A stretch of DNA of 64,000 nucleotides, taken from positions 25,513,865 through 25,577,864 of the forward strand of contig OZ022577.1 of the NCBI GenBank assembly GCA_963669155.1. Direction: 5' to 3'. The translations under genes and the position numbers were made by a program. Of the stretch, positions 26,457 to 40,540 are shown in pieces. The DNA is from Arbacia lixula (Eukaryota; Echinodermata; Echinoidea; Arbacioida; Arbaciidae). How positions within the stretch are numbered: position 1 is the stretch's first letter; every line of letters begins with the position of its first letter. Below the pieces are notes generated by a model. That model ran no database searches, was not told where the DNA came from, and saw only the letters and a program-made list of their open reading frames with translations.

Positions 26457-26555
26457 GCAGCCCCCAAGCTCTGGAATAGCTTACCCCGTCAAGTTAGGAA
26501 AGCACCGTCCATACAGAACTTTAAATCAAAGCTAAAAACGCATCTATTTAATTAA
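26457..26555 (+). pseudogene. LINE reverse-transcriptase C-terminal fragment
   Basis: A plus-strand frame reads AAPKLWNSLPRQVRKAPS followed by IQNFKSKLKTHLFN and a stop. The P-x-LWN-x-LP...F-K-LK-L pattern is the characteristic C-terminal tail of non-LTR retrotransposon ORF2 proteins (CR1/L2/Jockey-like groups). An AT-rich 3' tail follows. It is a 5'-truncated insertion, the usual product of target-primed reverse transcription. Confidence 0.75.
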
Positions 26556-26719
26556 TAACAAGCATTTTAGGACTCCCATAAAGCGCAGTAGTATACTTTA
26601 TGGATTACTTTCTGTGCTCTATAAATTCATATATTATAATTATTATCACTTCCCTACAACATGAATGAAGTAGCAATCAGTCTTGAATAAAGGAGAAATG
26701 TTTGCATTATGACGATTTC

Positions 26720-26975
26720 TTTCAATTTTCTGGGAGGGGGGGGGGGCAGAGAAAAAGCATTCCCATTCTTAAAAATCCCAAATTTCCAGGCAAACTAGGT
26801 ACATTCCCAGGGGTTATCTCTTAGAAACTAGGATGAAGTAGCAATGTTAAACTATGATTTACTTTCATTTCAGGGGGGGGGGGGGGCATCAAGAGGAAAT
26901 GGCATTTCCATTATTAAAGATCCCAATTTTTCAGGGAAATTAGGTACATTTCCAGGGGTTACGTATTAGAAACTG
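26720..26975. repeat. Tandem duplication beginning at G-runs (~150 bp x2)
   Basis: Two copies each start with a G12-14 run followed by GGC, then share GGTACATT-CCAGGGGTTA and TTAGAAACT-GG. They are diverged by roughly a tenth. Confidence 0.75.
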
Positions 26976-27249
26976 GGTTTATAGATCACAGGAGGCAGCT
27001 ACATGCGAGTGATAGCAGTGTTTGATCTTCTTTCGTCTGGTAAGACGATATATATATATCCAGATCAACAGGTGATTTTTCTGTCCTGGTCAAAAGATAG
27101 AGGCCTCCATTCTGACGTCAAGCCACTTTTGACTGATTAAGATTTAAAGGGGTATGGGATGCCATGAATATATGTACATGTATCAAAACGAGGCCTAGGT
27201 TACAAGTACTCATTTTCCCAGCTATTTTCAAGGTCAGTTTCAAGAAAGT

Positions 27250-27360
27250 TAGATGGAAAAAGAAAGGCATCAGATGTTGCAGTTATGATTTCCCATTGGG
27301 AAATAAATGGAAAATGAAAGGCATTAGGTGTTGCAGTCATGATTTCCCATTGTGAAATCA
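27250..27360. repeat. Tandem duplication (~55 bp x2)
   Basis: The segments around AGAAAGGCATCAGATGTTGC and TGAAAGGCATTAGGTGTTGC are adjacent diverged copies, both ending in TGATTTCCCATTG. Confidence 0.8.
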
Positions 27361-28140
27361 TTTTAAATCATCAAACTTGTTTCTGTCAAAATATGAATTA
27401 CAAATGTGACCACTTATTGCTACCAACTTGGATCCTGAGCAGCCTTCACTGACAATACCATTAAAAGCCTGTGACGCATTTTACCTTGTTAAATTGAAGG
27501 ATGCGGACAAATGTAAGGTTATGCATCACACAAACAAAAGAGGGAAAGGATGTTTTTAAGATAGGATGTTAAGATGTGGACATGAGGAGAAGACTCTCTC
27601 AGAGATAAGCAGCGGCACTCTGTCCCTTAATGGCTGCTTGGAGATGTTGGACACTACCGATCTGGCATTACTTTTCTGAGACAGAGCCTGATAACCTGAG
27701 CAGAGTACCGAGATAAGGCACTGATTGACCACAACTGGTAATGGACCATCAATGCCCATCTACCTCAGGACTAAACTAAACTCCTCTCTCTCGCTGTGAC
27801 GCTGGTCATGAATCGAGAGAGAGCTGTGAAGTACAAGATTGCATTAATTGATGTACAGCCTGCCTCAGGCTCCTTCACACTGCATGTAAACAAGTGCTGG
27901 AAACTGGAGGGGGGAAAAAAAGAGGAAGAAACTTCCAAATGTTGCTGGCAAACTGGTCCTTGGAAAGGTATTGTAACACATTCTTCCTGAGGTTGAAGCC
28001 ACAAGCATGGTTCACTCACCTTCCAAGAAACTAGTGCTTTCTTGTAGAAGAACAGAAGAAATTCTGTCTTGAAAGTGCCAATCTACAGTGAAGTACATAC
28101 ATGTACATATACCAAATGTTAAATTCTAAACCACGTTCTC

Positions 28141-28494
28141 ATGTATACCTCAACCTTGTTCGTAAAACTAACAATTAAAAAAATTGCTGATACCAATATC
28201 AAGCAAACTGCTGGTTTTATTTATCATTTTGAAAATGACATGCTTTCATTGTCCTTAGAAGTACATGTACATGTAACCACCAGAAAGTCAGACAATCATA
28301 TGTTACCCCATTGTATGCAGTATATCAATTTTCAAGAACCACTGTCAAATATTTTTGTACCAAAATTATGGAACGGTCTGCCAGATTTCATTAAAAAAAT
28401 ACACATCCTTACTAATATTCAAAAGAGAATATACATGAAAGTAATAGATTCATATAGTTTTGCCTTTACATCATCCCAGACAATACTAAAATGA
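28141..28494 (+). pseudogene. LINE reverse-transcriptase C-terminal fragment
   Basis: A 117-codon frame contains TRKSDNHMLPHC followed by FVPKLWNGLPDFIKKI and a final KRIYMKVIDSY. This order resembles the C-terminal end of non-LTR retrotransposon ORF2, where an HTR...Y-LP segment precedes GPKLWNSLP. No upstream reverse-transcriptase core is visible, so it is a 5'-truncated remnant in the NDUFAF5 intron. The following ~250 bases may be its 3' UTR. Confidence 0.7.
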
Positions 28495-28857
28495 TGATAT
28501 ATCCTTCTTCCTAAATACTTTTGGAGGGGCCTGTTTTGTACATGTAATTGGTTTTGTTACTGTTGTTGATGTTGTATTTACATTTTCACTCATACTGGGT
28601 AGAAGCCTTAGACAGGTCAATGCCCTTTGCTTCTCCCACTTCGCTTTTATCATGGAATTACTTTGTATTATATTTATTTTGCTTGATGTATTTGTGATAG
28701 ATGTTTCTTTACATCAATATTGAATTGTTTATAAGTCACGTTGTGGGAAATGAATGAAATAGAAAATAATTTTTATTTCTTTCATCTTTCTTGTTATCAC
28801 CATTGTGTCTTCCCTGCGTTTTGGGAGTCTTGATATGTACTCGAAATACCGAGGAAA

Positions 28858-28985
28858 ATGTTGCCATCTGATTTGAACCACTTGGGCTCTACTTCAAAGC
28901 TATATAGTATGGGGATGCGAATATTGCCATCTGATTTGAACTACTTAGGCTCTACTTCAAAGCTATATAGTATGGGGCATGCAAA
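28858..28985. repeat. Tandem duplication (~62 bp x2)
   Basis: Both copies contain TTGCCATCTGATTTGAAC and CTACTTCAAAGCTATATAGT with very few differences. Confidence 0.85.
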
Positions 28986-29577
28986 TTAGTGACCAAAATA
29001 AATGTGGAAAGAAGTTTTAGGTACACTTGGCTGCAGAAAGTGGTTAATAAGCAACATTTCCGAGAATTTGTTCCATCTACAGGCATGTAATGATATATAC
29101 ACTATTTATACACTATTTATATATATATTTTTTTTTTATATTACATTTATTATTCTCAGATAGCTCCTTCATAGGCAACAGGGAAAGAGCACAATTCCTG
29201 CTATAATATCCAATAAGTTTTTGGGAGAATAGAGTGAGGTGAATGTCTTCTCCGCATCACACGTCTATGCCCCATGAGCATTGATTTGTGCATTTCCAGG
29301 CACTTGACTCATTCAAGAAGGCAGGAAACTTTACCGCTTTCATTAATGATGTTCCTTAAAAAGAAACAGCTACATGTTCTCATTATGAAATATCTATGAA
29401 CAAGGACATTCTTTTTCAATCATTTCAGCACATCATTCTATGATTGGGATCCTCTCAGCTCTACATTTGGTAAAGTGGTTGCATTTTCATTAAAAACATC
29501 AACAACAAAGAAAACTGAAGTGGCATTTACTACTTTAAAAAATGAATGTACACATCAAGTAAAAAGTAAAGAATATA

Positions 29578-29766
29578 CACTACAGCTCAAATGAATTGGC
29601 ACAGGTAAAGGGAAAGGGAAGAAAGGGAAAGAGCCACAGTTTTAAACCGCGGTATATTTTGTCCATTTCAGCATGAAACATTTCATGCTGAAATGGACAA
29701 AATATACCGCGGTTTAAAACTGCGGCCCCTTCCCTTTACCCAATGCCAATTCCTTTGAGCTGTAGT
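29578..29766. mobile_element. Fold-back MITE family, copy B
   Basis: Starts CACTACAGCTCAAATG after TA and ends GAGCTGTAGT. It is shorter than copies A and C because the hairpin centre is trimmed: arms meet directly at GCATGAAACATTTCATGC. The last G of the terminus is missing. Confidence 0.85.
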
Positions 29767-32700
29767 ATATTCCTCTGGTTCAAAGAAAGAATGCAAGCAG
29801 TGTTACATTTTCCTTGATTTCTGACAAGAAAGTCTTGATGTGACTTAGTAGAATCCATAGACTATGAAGGAGACTTTACAAAACTGTGTGACTGAAATGC
29901 CACAATTGAATTGCAAAACAACACATTATGCTATGAACTTCATGGTCTTTTGTTATATGCAGACAAAATTTCAAAGGGTCCCTTTTAATTTGTGTCCACA
30001 GAAAAGAGACCATGTTAATAGTGTTAGTCACATACTCATGAGCAAATTGTGTAACTTTGTTTGGATATATAATCAAAAATATTATGACGAGCCATACTTG
30101 AAGTTGATTCACCTTTCAAAACTGCTGCATGTGTTCATACTTGGACATATTTTTATTGAGATATTGACTTTCACTTATAAACATGTGATCCCCAATTCAT
30201 AAATTGTATAGATTTTGAGTACTGGTCCGCAACTATCAAAACCTCTTTAAGAGACTGAGCCAAAATTTAGCCAAAGACCCAGGGGCAATATTCATGAAAC
30301 CTTACAGGCCCAGAAAGTTACTGAAAATACACAAGCTGAATGCACAGTTTAGTAACCAACTAGGCTTCATAATGTTTCATGAATATGGCCCCAGTTATAT
30401 ACAATGCTTGAAATTATTTCACAATGTAGGTATGCAGGATGCAGCTTGGCTAACGCAATATGTACCAAATATGTTCACGTCACATTGCCATAAACGGGTG
30501 TTGTTTCCCAGAAGTCATAAACGAGGGCAACATTATACATCTGTCAGAACACATTTCTTTCTCTCAGGCAGCAAGCCATGAAATCATTATCTGAATGTCA
30601 TATTTCCCCTCGGGGAGATTAAATGGTGCCTCATATCATAAAGTGGGAGCACAAATAACAAAAAAAGCACAGTCGGCATGGAGATGGTGATGGAGAAGGG
30701 GGGAGCGGGAGTCAAAGGGAAGCTTGACTTCTCCCATTTAAACATTTTTGTTGTGCATTCCCAGACAGCGAGACAGACACCTGTGGGGTATTTATGGTGA
30801 GTGAATTTGACTTTCATGTTTCTCTATCGCCTACCACGCTACACTGGCTTCACTGCATCTTCCACCTTGGTGAGCAAGACCACGTCGCCATGGACATTCA
30901 TGGACATCGGAACAGATCAAGAAACACAGCATGGGTTTGAGGTGGTTTGTGGGTATAGTCTCATTTAAGTCTTAAACAGACTCTTTTTGGTACTGATCCA
31001 CCACTTTTATAAGACCCAGAAGGGAAGAAAACTATGTTACTATCAGGAAATCTTATCATCATAGATAAAACATTTTCCACTCTTGTTGACACTGTTAAAG
31101 ATATTGATCATAAAAATAAACACTGTTACAGGGCACTGTTACGAGGCATGTAATTTACAATGTACATTGTAATTTACAATGTACATGGTGGCACATATTT
31201 ATTTATTTGACTATTTACAGATACATGTACTTAGCCTGAAAAATCTCAACTCCCTACTGAACAATATTTAAAATAACTGCTGTGTAAAAGCTGAGAATGA
31301 TACCCAATTAATCTCCTGGGACTAGAGCGGGACTCTTAATGTCAAAGATTGACAGAAATATAGATACTGACAATACTCACATCGAGAATCTTTCTACACC
31401 CGATACTCTCAGACTGATATACATAACACCACTCAAAAGGTGACAGAATTTGGGGTCTTCGTAAAATGGGTTAGAATGACTTGAAATTGCCTTCTAAAAG
31501 CAGTCATAAACAGTAATCCGTGCATGCGTTTACTGATCTTAGCCATTTTGCATTTATGGTAACTAATACAGGTTTGACTGAGCAGTGAACATCTTTGGGT
31601 GAACATCCGATATGTCATTTCGCTAATGGAATGCATGAGAATCGCGCTTTGCATAGCAGTTTATGTGGTCTGCTAATCAGGCAATGCTTCCTGCTTCTCG
31701 CCTTGTGGTCATGCAAGACGGAAATGGTGAAATTCATGAGGGGGAATCCCTTTGAGTTTGTACAAATGTCTCAACTATGAAGTGAATAAAGCAAAGTCTA
31801 CGGTTTGTGTGGCAAGAAACAAGGTCATTTTGCTAAGTTGATACATGTACTATAACTGTAAAGAAACTAGAGAGAATGTTGGGGAGGGGGCAAAAAGAGA
31901 GGTAAGAAAGAGGAGATTAGAGTTTATGTCAATAAACCACATCTCTGTGTGACATCGGTGAGTTATTAAGCACAAATGCAATATTTATATTTCGTCTAGA
32001 GCAGAATGGTTTACTGAAAAGGATGTTGGACTTTACTGATGAAATGTTTTCTTTAATTCTGTTTAACTCTTCAGACTGATATTAAGAAACAATTGGATGT
32101 TCACTTAGATGTTTTGTGCTATAAAGGATGGATTCCAACCCCTTCCCCCCCCCCCACCCCCTCCCCCCCACCACCACCACCACCACCACCATCAAAAAAG
32201 GGGGGAAAACATGAGCATCACCTCTTACCCGCGTAACACATTTGAGGTTATTAACCCTTACTCTGCATGATCAAAAGCTGCCTTTTGGGATTTGTATTAT
32301 TGAAAGTGCAATAATCCGCACATGCCAAGTTTTAATCACTTAACATACTACACAGAATACCAAAGCTCTACAAACAGACCCGTCTTAAAATGGCAAGGCT
32401 AAAAAAAAAAAGCGATAATAAAGCCCACCCTTAAAATCAAATTTTCTCAGATTTAATTTTCCAGAGCTGTCAACAAAATAAATTCGACCAGGAATTTGCC
32501 TTTGACCAATTTCAACATGAGTACTCTTTACCTGGAGGTGTTGTTCCAAGTGTCGCTTGATTCAATCAAAGAAGGGGACCGAAAAAAAAATGCGTCGATG
32601 TGAAATTACACCGGCACTCATGGGAGAGCTAAAAGAGGGATATCTTTGTACATGCAGCCCGCTCAAATAATTGAATGTTTCAAGTTTTTCCCGGCTTCTT

Positions 32701-33239
32701 CATTTTGCACTAACTGCATCATGGGTATGAGGAGCAAATTTCATGTTCTAGGAAATTGCACCTACTGGGCTAGGAATCAATTAAAGTATGAAATAATCCT
32801 TCAACAAAACATTCAATAGAGGTGTGTTTTTGTTTTTGCAGCTAGAAATAAATCTACAAAGTGTATAAACTATCACATCCACTGGGTTCTGTAAGTAATC
32901 ATTTTATCAATACAACTAAAAAGCTATCCTTGTTTTCATGAATAATTAAACATCCTTTATGAATTTTATCCTAGTTGCATTGCCATCATAGTTTAGTACC
33001 TGGATAGTATTATTGGGAGACACTGAGTGCCACACTGAAAGATAAAATAAACTGTGAGAGTTTGTCACATTGAGAAAAGTCCCCAAAATGCAATTGAGAG
33101 TCCCCACAATTAACAAAAGTGCCCTTGAGAAATCTTGATTTATGGTTCAGAATGTTACAAGTTCACTAGAAATTAATCAATCTGCATTTCTCTTGCACTT
33201 CTGTGTGTGTATGTGTGTTTCTTTTTGTCTGTTATACCG
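29767..33239. other. NDUFAF5 intron 5, unassigned DNA
   Basis: AT-rich intronic sequence with a C-rich tract at about 32143-32168 followed by (CCA)n. No exon, RNA gene or transposon boundary recognised. Confidence 0.4.
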
Positions 33240-33475
33240 CTTGATCGGGTGAACCTCACTAAAGATAAAATGACCATGTGAACATCGATCAGGTGACGCT
33301 GAGGAGAGATGAAATTGACATACTGTGACCATTAATCTGGTGACTCCCCTTAGAGATGAAATTACCATGTGGATATTGATCAGGGCGACCCTCAGTAGAG
33401 ATGAAATTACCATGTGACCATTGATCAAGTAACCATTAGTAGAGATGGAATTACCACGTGATCCATTTCCTTTAA
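33240..33475. repeat. Degenerate tandem repeat (~50-57-bp units)
   Basis: About five units share GTAGAGATGAAATTACCATG and a TGATCAGG-type junction. It lies about 70 bases downstream (intronic side) of the NDUFAF5 exon 5 donor. Confidence 0.75.
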
Positions 33476-33547
33476 TCCTATGGTTACTTTGGGCACACAA
33501 ACTGAATGGCCATGTCACGTCTTGTTATCGCGTGGGTTAAGACTCAC

Positions 33548-33654
33548 CTGAGATTACTGATGACAAGATCCATGGACTCCTCCTGAAAAGGGATCTTCTC
33601 CTCATCCACCTGGAGCTTAATGGTCTTGACTCCCTCAATAGATGGAGCTTGCTC
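33548..33654 (-). CDS. ndufaf5: NDUFAF5 coding exon 5
   Basis: A 107-base exon between acceptor GACAG and donor GTGAGT. It starts in phase 0 and ends after two bases of a codon completed by exon 6. It encodes EQAPSIEGVKTIKLQVDEEK then IPFQEESMDLVISNL, matching the family's [21 protein letters not shown], the AdoMet-fold strand 4 region. Confidence 0.93.
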
Positions 33655-34452
33655 CTGTCATACAACAAGAGCAAGATAAATATTTAGACCAAATAACAAC
33701 ATACCAACCTTTAATCCTAAACTAAATGATTTCTTTATGAGGAATGGGCTTTAAATGAGGCATTGCCTTCCTGCCTACCCCTCAACACTTCTTTAATTTT
33801 GTTTTATTCGTCTTTGGTCAATGTTTCATTCTATTTTTGTCATGTACTTCTTGATGTATGTGTTTTAATGTCATTGTTTTTTTAAGTAGTGTTGGAACAA
33901 ATGAATTTGTACTTGAACTCAAAAGTGGTCAAGAATTCACAAAATATTTTTGCTTTCTATCACAACAGAACAGCTACCCTTCTTATTTCTTCACTGCATC
34001 TCATATTTTTTTAGATTAAATACCAAATGCAAAAGCTTGTGTTATAAAAATAATGAAAGCAGAAAGTCATAGCTGCATTGTTTCTCTCCACTTCTTCCTC
34101 CTTCTTCACCATTTATTTGGCTCAATCATCACACACAAAAATACAACTATAAACATAACAAAATGTTTTCTGTACCCTCTCGCTAAGAAAACCTACAAAG
34201 AACATCTGAGCATTTCCTTGTATTTGTAATTTAAGTATAAGGTACACAGTACTGTACATCGGTAAAGATGAAATGTAATATGTATCTCCAGGAATATTCA
34301 TGTCATATTCAGCAGTAAAGTTCTAGAACATAACTGGATAGAATGTATAGTCTGTTTGCATATTTCCACAACATACAGTGTTGTTTATTGTAAAATACTT
34401 CTTTCAAAATTAATATCAAGTGCTATAATTGTCAAGAGATATATTCCAAGTA

Positions 34453-34681
34453 CACTACAGCTCAAAGGAATGGCGTAGGGAAAGGGAAAGGGAAGAGAGG
34501 GAAGGAGCTGTAGTTTTAAACCGCGGTATATTTTGTCCAGTTAAGCATGAAACATGATGCTTGTTAGGTTAAAGCATCGTGTTTCGTGCTGAACTGGACA
34601 AAATATACCGTGGTTTAAACTGAGGCTCCTTCCCTTTCTTCCCTTTTCCTTTCCTCATGCAAATTCCTTTGAGCTGGAGTG
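34453..34681. mobile_element. Fold-back MITE family, copy C
   Basis: A 229-bp hairpin flanked by TA (34451-34452 and 34682-34683), starting CACTACAGCTCAAAGG and ending GAGCTGGAGTG. The CCGCGGTATATTTTGTCCAG block and the GCATCGTGTTTC block identify the family. Confidence 0.88.
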
Positions 34682-37600
34682 TATGGTCTACATTTCTGTA
34701 GCTAAAAATCAAACAAGTTTGAGATGCTATTGAAGCAAGAGACATTGCTAATCATGATTATGAAATTTGTAATGTATCAGTTCTTCACTTTATCCTTGGG
34801 ATGGAAGAGTAAGGCTAGTTAGATCTTAGGTAGATGTGGAATGTAGCATCATGAGAGCACAGGCACCTGGCTTACATTAACCAAATGCACAGAATCTAAG
34901 GTGCACAGCAGCAATGTACTTAGAGGTATGTCCATCATATCAGATATCATAATCTGCCCTTTTCTGAACCAAATATTTTTTATTTACAAAAGGACTGTCA
35001 TGCATGTTTTCCTTGTGGCAACTTGATCAGAAATTTACATCTTGGAAGAAGTATACAGTATGCGAGTGAAGTATAAACATCAGGATTAGATAACAATATA
35101 TATTACGAAACATGACATATCGTGTTTCAGGCAATCATTTGCAGCTTTAAGAGACATACATGTAGGGGGAACCAGTGCAAACGTCATGTGAATCAATCAG
35201 GGGAAATTTCCATGTAACAGAAATATTCTTACACACATAAACAAAAATGAAAATTAATTATAGATGGAACTTAGGATTTAATTACATTACAAACATTATC
35301 TGTCATAATCAATAACTAGAATAGACTATTTTATTCAGAACTTGGTAGTGAAAATTAAAGTACAGGAATAAAATGTCAGGATTAAATTAATATTAAAAAA
35401 AAAAAGACATTGGAAGCTGGAAAAAAATATGTAAAGATATCATTTCAGCATCATGTGATTGACCTCATGAAAAATGTAAGCACATCTTAATAGATCAAAA
35501 TCAGTGAAGAAACAGTACTAATATAGTCAACACTGAGCTACTTCAGCTCTTAAACACATGAGGTGGGACCTTAGTCCGACCCATACAAAATATCTAGAAA
35601 CACAAACATTGATGATTGAACTGGGTCATCCGAACAACCATGAGCAAGCAGGAAGTCCGCGGACAACAGAAGTCACAAAAGGTGTGAACACATATCCTCT
35701 ACTTTACGATTCAAATTCATCAGAAAGAGACGACTTTCAATCTTCAACGATGCGAGGTTTGACACAAACGATGTCAGAAGACACATTGAGGCTGTAATTG
35801 GTTCTTTGCCCACAGGGGGCTTACCCCCCCCCCCCCCCACCTCCCCCTGCACGTCTGGACGGGGGGTGCGTGCCGAGACGTGTTTGAGTGATCCATTATG
35901 TGAGGGAGTTACCACAGGGTGATTGACTTCAAATTGAAAATTTCTCCTGCCTCTCTCTGATTGGATTGCAGATAAGACATGTTGGTTTGTGCAACTTGGG
36001 ACGTGACACGGCTTAGTTTTGTTGTCGTTGTTCTCCCCTGTGCTGTCCTGTCCTGTCCTGTCCTGTCTGGGTTGAGAGGGAAGCGGTGATGTTGAAGGGC
36101 ATGAATCGTTCAGGAGGGAGATGGACACAGACAGGTACATCTTCCTTGCCTGTGTTCTTTCTTTTCTCCTTATACTGATACCATCTACTTCATCTACTAC
36201 AAGCAGTACACTATCAGTCTACTTTCCAAATTATCCTTTTCCGACATCTTCATGGTCAAGAAGGGTGTGGAAGTAAAACAAGGACAAAAATTTGAACTTT
36301 TAAAACAATGGCCCCAAATTCACAAAGGCATAGATTTAGTCCATGCTTTAAGTAAATTGATTTTAATAGCGTGTACACTTCAAAAAATCCAATAATGAAT
36401 GCACGTAATTGCCTAGGGTGCTAAATTCACACTGGTTGCTGTGACTCTCTACCGATAAGTCAGATGTAAAGATGGGATTATTAAAGGTGGTGATTTTGGA
36501 ACCTGGAAGTATGACAGACCACTATTCAGTCATCACAGGCCCCAGTCCCCAGTCGCATTTGACATCAAAGACTATCGTTTACAGATAATTTCTTCTCATG
36601 ATCCTGGATTCAAAGCAGAATTGGAGCTGTGGTTATGGCACAAAGGTTCTGCCATCATCACGGATACCAATATTATCTTTGTCACTAGTAACCCATACCT
36701 TTAAATGGAGATCTACCCTCGAGTTAAGCTGGTTTTAATCAAAGCAATTTTTTTTTTAAATAGACTGAATCAATGAATTTTTAACAAATCTGTTGAAGCA
36801 TAACAAAGTTATGGAAATTGTCAAATTCTTAATTTTATGATATCACATGCGAGATACTATACAATAATTTGTGCACTACTTTTTTTGAAGATTTCAATTT
36901 TCTCAAAAGGATGTAAACTTTTTTCCCTGGGCATTTTCACGGTAACTGACGTTACATGGCACAATTTTACACACATTTCAATGTGCGTATCTCTCTTGCT
37001 ACATATAACTGGAGTTTGTTATTGATACAGTCAATAAAGTTAACCTTGGTGTATACACTGATATTGAGATTTTCAATGCAACAGCATTTGTCACACTTAA
37101 GTGAGCAAAAATGTGTTGGTGTCTGACATTACACAAAAAGGACATGCAATTTTAGGGTGTTCAGTAAAATTGAAATGCCTCATGTCCCTGATTGGATAGA
37201 GCGATTTTTCCCTGAATTAAGAAAGGGCGTGATAAACTTTTTGAAAGTTCGAAACATGACGGAAGTTAAAGTTGTCTTGAAGAGATAGACAATGCTACCA
37301 CGTGAAAGATAAGGGTGGGACACAGAGGAGAAAGAAGGAAGAAAGGAAGTGTAAGTAAAACTGGCCTGGAGAGGAGGGAAAGATAGCAAATTAAGGATGA
37401 TAGAGGGAGACAAACCATGTGTGAAAGAGAGAGAGTGTGTGTGGATGGGAAGGAATCAGCAGCATCACAATAACGCATGAAATCTAAGAGTCATAGTTCG
37501 ACTACACTTTTCAGAAAAAGTGTAAGGCCAACCTTGTTTTTGTTTGCATCCCAAGTGACCACAGTCTACTTTCACAGACCATATTCTATTTGGAGCACAA

Positions 37601-40540
37601 TATTTTTAGCCTGGCACAGCTTGAAAAAAAAATGACATGGGCACTGACAGTTTATCCCTTCTAGTTTTAGAAGGCAATCTTATCTTTCAGAAAAAAAGTG
37701 GATTTTTTTGTGGATTTTGTCCGCCCAACAAGTACAAAACCCCGGGGGGGGGGGGGGGGGGGAACTCACATACATTGGTGGTACGGGGACGTGCCGCTTT
37801 GACAGCCAGACCGCAGCAGGCGAAAAAGCCGTCGTATTTATCGTACGCGTATGCATGGCCCTCGCGGATATGAATACGTAATGAGCTGTGAGACCACATT
37901 TTTGACGTCCCAGAACATAATATCGGAATGGGATAGTTACATAATATATATATCGTTAGAAAGCGGAAGAGTTTTTCTTTCAAATGCATTAAGTTATTTG
38001 ATAGGAATTTAATGGCAAAATATGAAAAATAAAGACGAAACACAACAGAAAATCTGCATATTTTTCACTGTTGCTCGGGAGCAAAATAAACCAGTGTAAT
38101 GATCCCAGAGCAGAATGAAAGAGATATCATGTGAAAGGAAAAAATGTCTTCTTTAAGAATATGATAACATCATTTGGTGAATTTACTGGAACGGGTCAGG
38201 TCATCGAATAATTCATTGCATTGCAGATTTAATTTTTGTCAAATTTGCGAGATTTCAGCTTGCAACGAATGCGTGTACCTGATTGGTTCCCTCGGCAATA
38301 TAGGGGAGTTCAACAAACTTTCACGGGAAGCTAGTGCTTACTTCCGTACTAGTGCTTCCACATGAAATGATATTTTAGACAATTTTAGAAAAATTTGGGA
38401 TGTTTAGGAAATTTGATCATTCCAACCAAGCGTCAAAAACGTCTTGTGAAGAATAATTGAACCCGCAAATCTTTCACCGAGCACACATTGCATTATTACA
38501 GTCCCACATACCCATGTCTGTGTGTGCATTTGTTCTGTTGTTGCAGCTTGATGCATGTGAATTGTGTGTTTAGCAGAACGTTATCCCAATCACTAAATTC
38601 AAATAAATTGCTATGATTGTTCTTTGAATGTTTTCGTGGTGAGAGTGTAGTAATAAATGCTATTTAGAAAATAGTTAAACTTTCGGTAACACTTTTAGCA
38701 ACTTTCGGTAACTTTCGGTGACTTTGTTCGTAGATTAGAAATTATACTTTGTCGGTGAAATGTAAATTCCCTGGTCTCTGTTGTTTCACCTGATCTTCAG
38801 CATTTCTTTCTTGTCCTTTATTTATAAGTTAATTTTTGTTTTATAACTTGTACCTGTAGACTCTCCAGGCTTTCATTTGAGTTAACTTTCCGATTAAAAT
38901 GTTATTAATCTATTGATTTATTCATTCGATACCATCTTCTGGATCTTGTGGAGCCAAGTTATTAAAATTGTGATCAGCAAAATAGATGTACTTCTAACGT
39001 TATTTTTCTCATGAATCTGAAGAGTTAAAATTCTGATTGACCAAATAAGATGTCACAAGCTTAAAATTAAAATCTGGGTTCTGTTTTACAAAGAAGTTAG
39101 AATTAATTGTGAATTTTTCAAACTATTTCCCATAGAGCAGCAATTGATCTTGATCGTCTGACAGCAATCAATCACAGTAGTATTGTCGTTGGGCTGTTAA
39201 AATCTTGTAGAGAGCATTTCGATTCAAATTACCTTTACATAAATATGAAGTTCGGCCTGGTACAAAGTTTATTCATCTTTCATAACACATGAACTCCACA
39301 TATATCAAACCGATCATCAACCATTGTCTCGAGTTAAAATTATATAGCCTACACACATAATTTGCTGAAATAAAAAGTATATTTTTGCTCTCCTAAAACT
39401 TTTATTTGAAGATACATGTAAATGATAAATGCTTTTTACAGCCCAGCGACAATAAGACAAATCGTGTAGAAAATGCATACAATTCCAGCCAATACATGAT
39501 AGACAACACCACAAACATCACATGAAAACAAACTCTTTCGCCTTTTCAATCCTGCACATAAATAAATATATATACACACACTTATTTCAAAATCCTCACT
39601 CTAAAGTTTGAAAAAAGAAAATATAATTTACAAGTTGGACACCCTCCTTTTTTATGTCGATATGAAATTTAATCAACTAAAACATATTTGCAATGAACTT
39701 AAACACACTATAGCATCGTAAAACATTTTTTTCTGTAAAATGTATGTTGGATTATTGTTAAAAGCTTAAAAAAGAGAATGGGGTAGCCACGGCCCATTCG
39801 GCCCCCTCTGGACAGTCTGAAATAAGAGGGATCGTGGCAGATTCAGCCCCCTCTGGTTTCAAAAAAGAGGCAGCAGCTGATTTGCCCTCCCCCCCCCCCC
39901 CCCTGATACATGTATGCCCCTGCAATAAGGACACATTTTGGATCAACTAATACATGTACTTACTGTGTGAAGATCAATACTTCAAAGTGGTATTGCTTTT
40001 GATGCTTCAAAACAAGCTTGAAAGACAATATTATAGCAGAAAATGGAAAATAAAATGTAACACAGTTTTCTCTCTGGAGTCGGCCAAACCAAAAGTTGTT
40101 TCGGTTTCAGTGTTTTGACTTCTTATTATCAATCAATACACAAAGCAAAGAGAAACATACAATGTTATATCAGCGCTTTGTCAGTTCTCTCTTCTATCAC
40201 AGGTCAACGATCCTGAGGTAATAATAATCTGGCTGGTAGATCAATCTGGTGTATGGACATTGTTGCATGATGTTGCACGCTGCTGCTGGGAATTATGGCA
40301 AGAGGTTGTAATCTGGTGGACTACCAGACGGCTTCACATTGTTGCTCGAAAGCAAGGCGAGACACAGCGAACTTGCCAAGATGCTTGTAGCAATGGGCTG
40401 GACTTCTTGCAGAATTACTAGAAGGAGTTGGGTGCTATAGGATAAACAAACAAAAAACAAGCGAATTTAAAAAAATAAAAGAAAAATTATCCAGCATTGA
40501 TTTGTCACTGTTTTTCACCAAAAAAATGCATAACCATTAT
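34682..40540. other. NDUFAF5 intron 4, unassigned DNA
   Basis: No exon is supported. Contents include a (CCTGT)n run at about 36045-36066, C/G homopolymers at about 35826-35838, 37744-37762 and 39889-39903, and GTCAGGTCATCGAATAA at about 38195, which recurs near 42680. The latter suggests two copies of an unrecognised dispersed repeat. Confidence 0.4.
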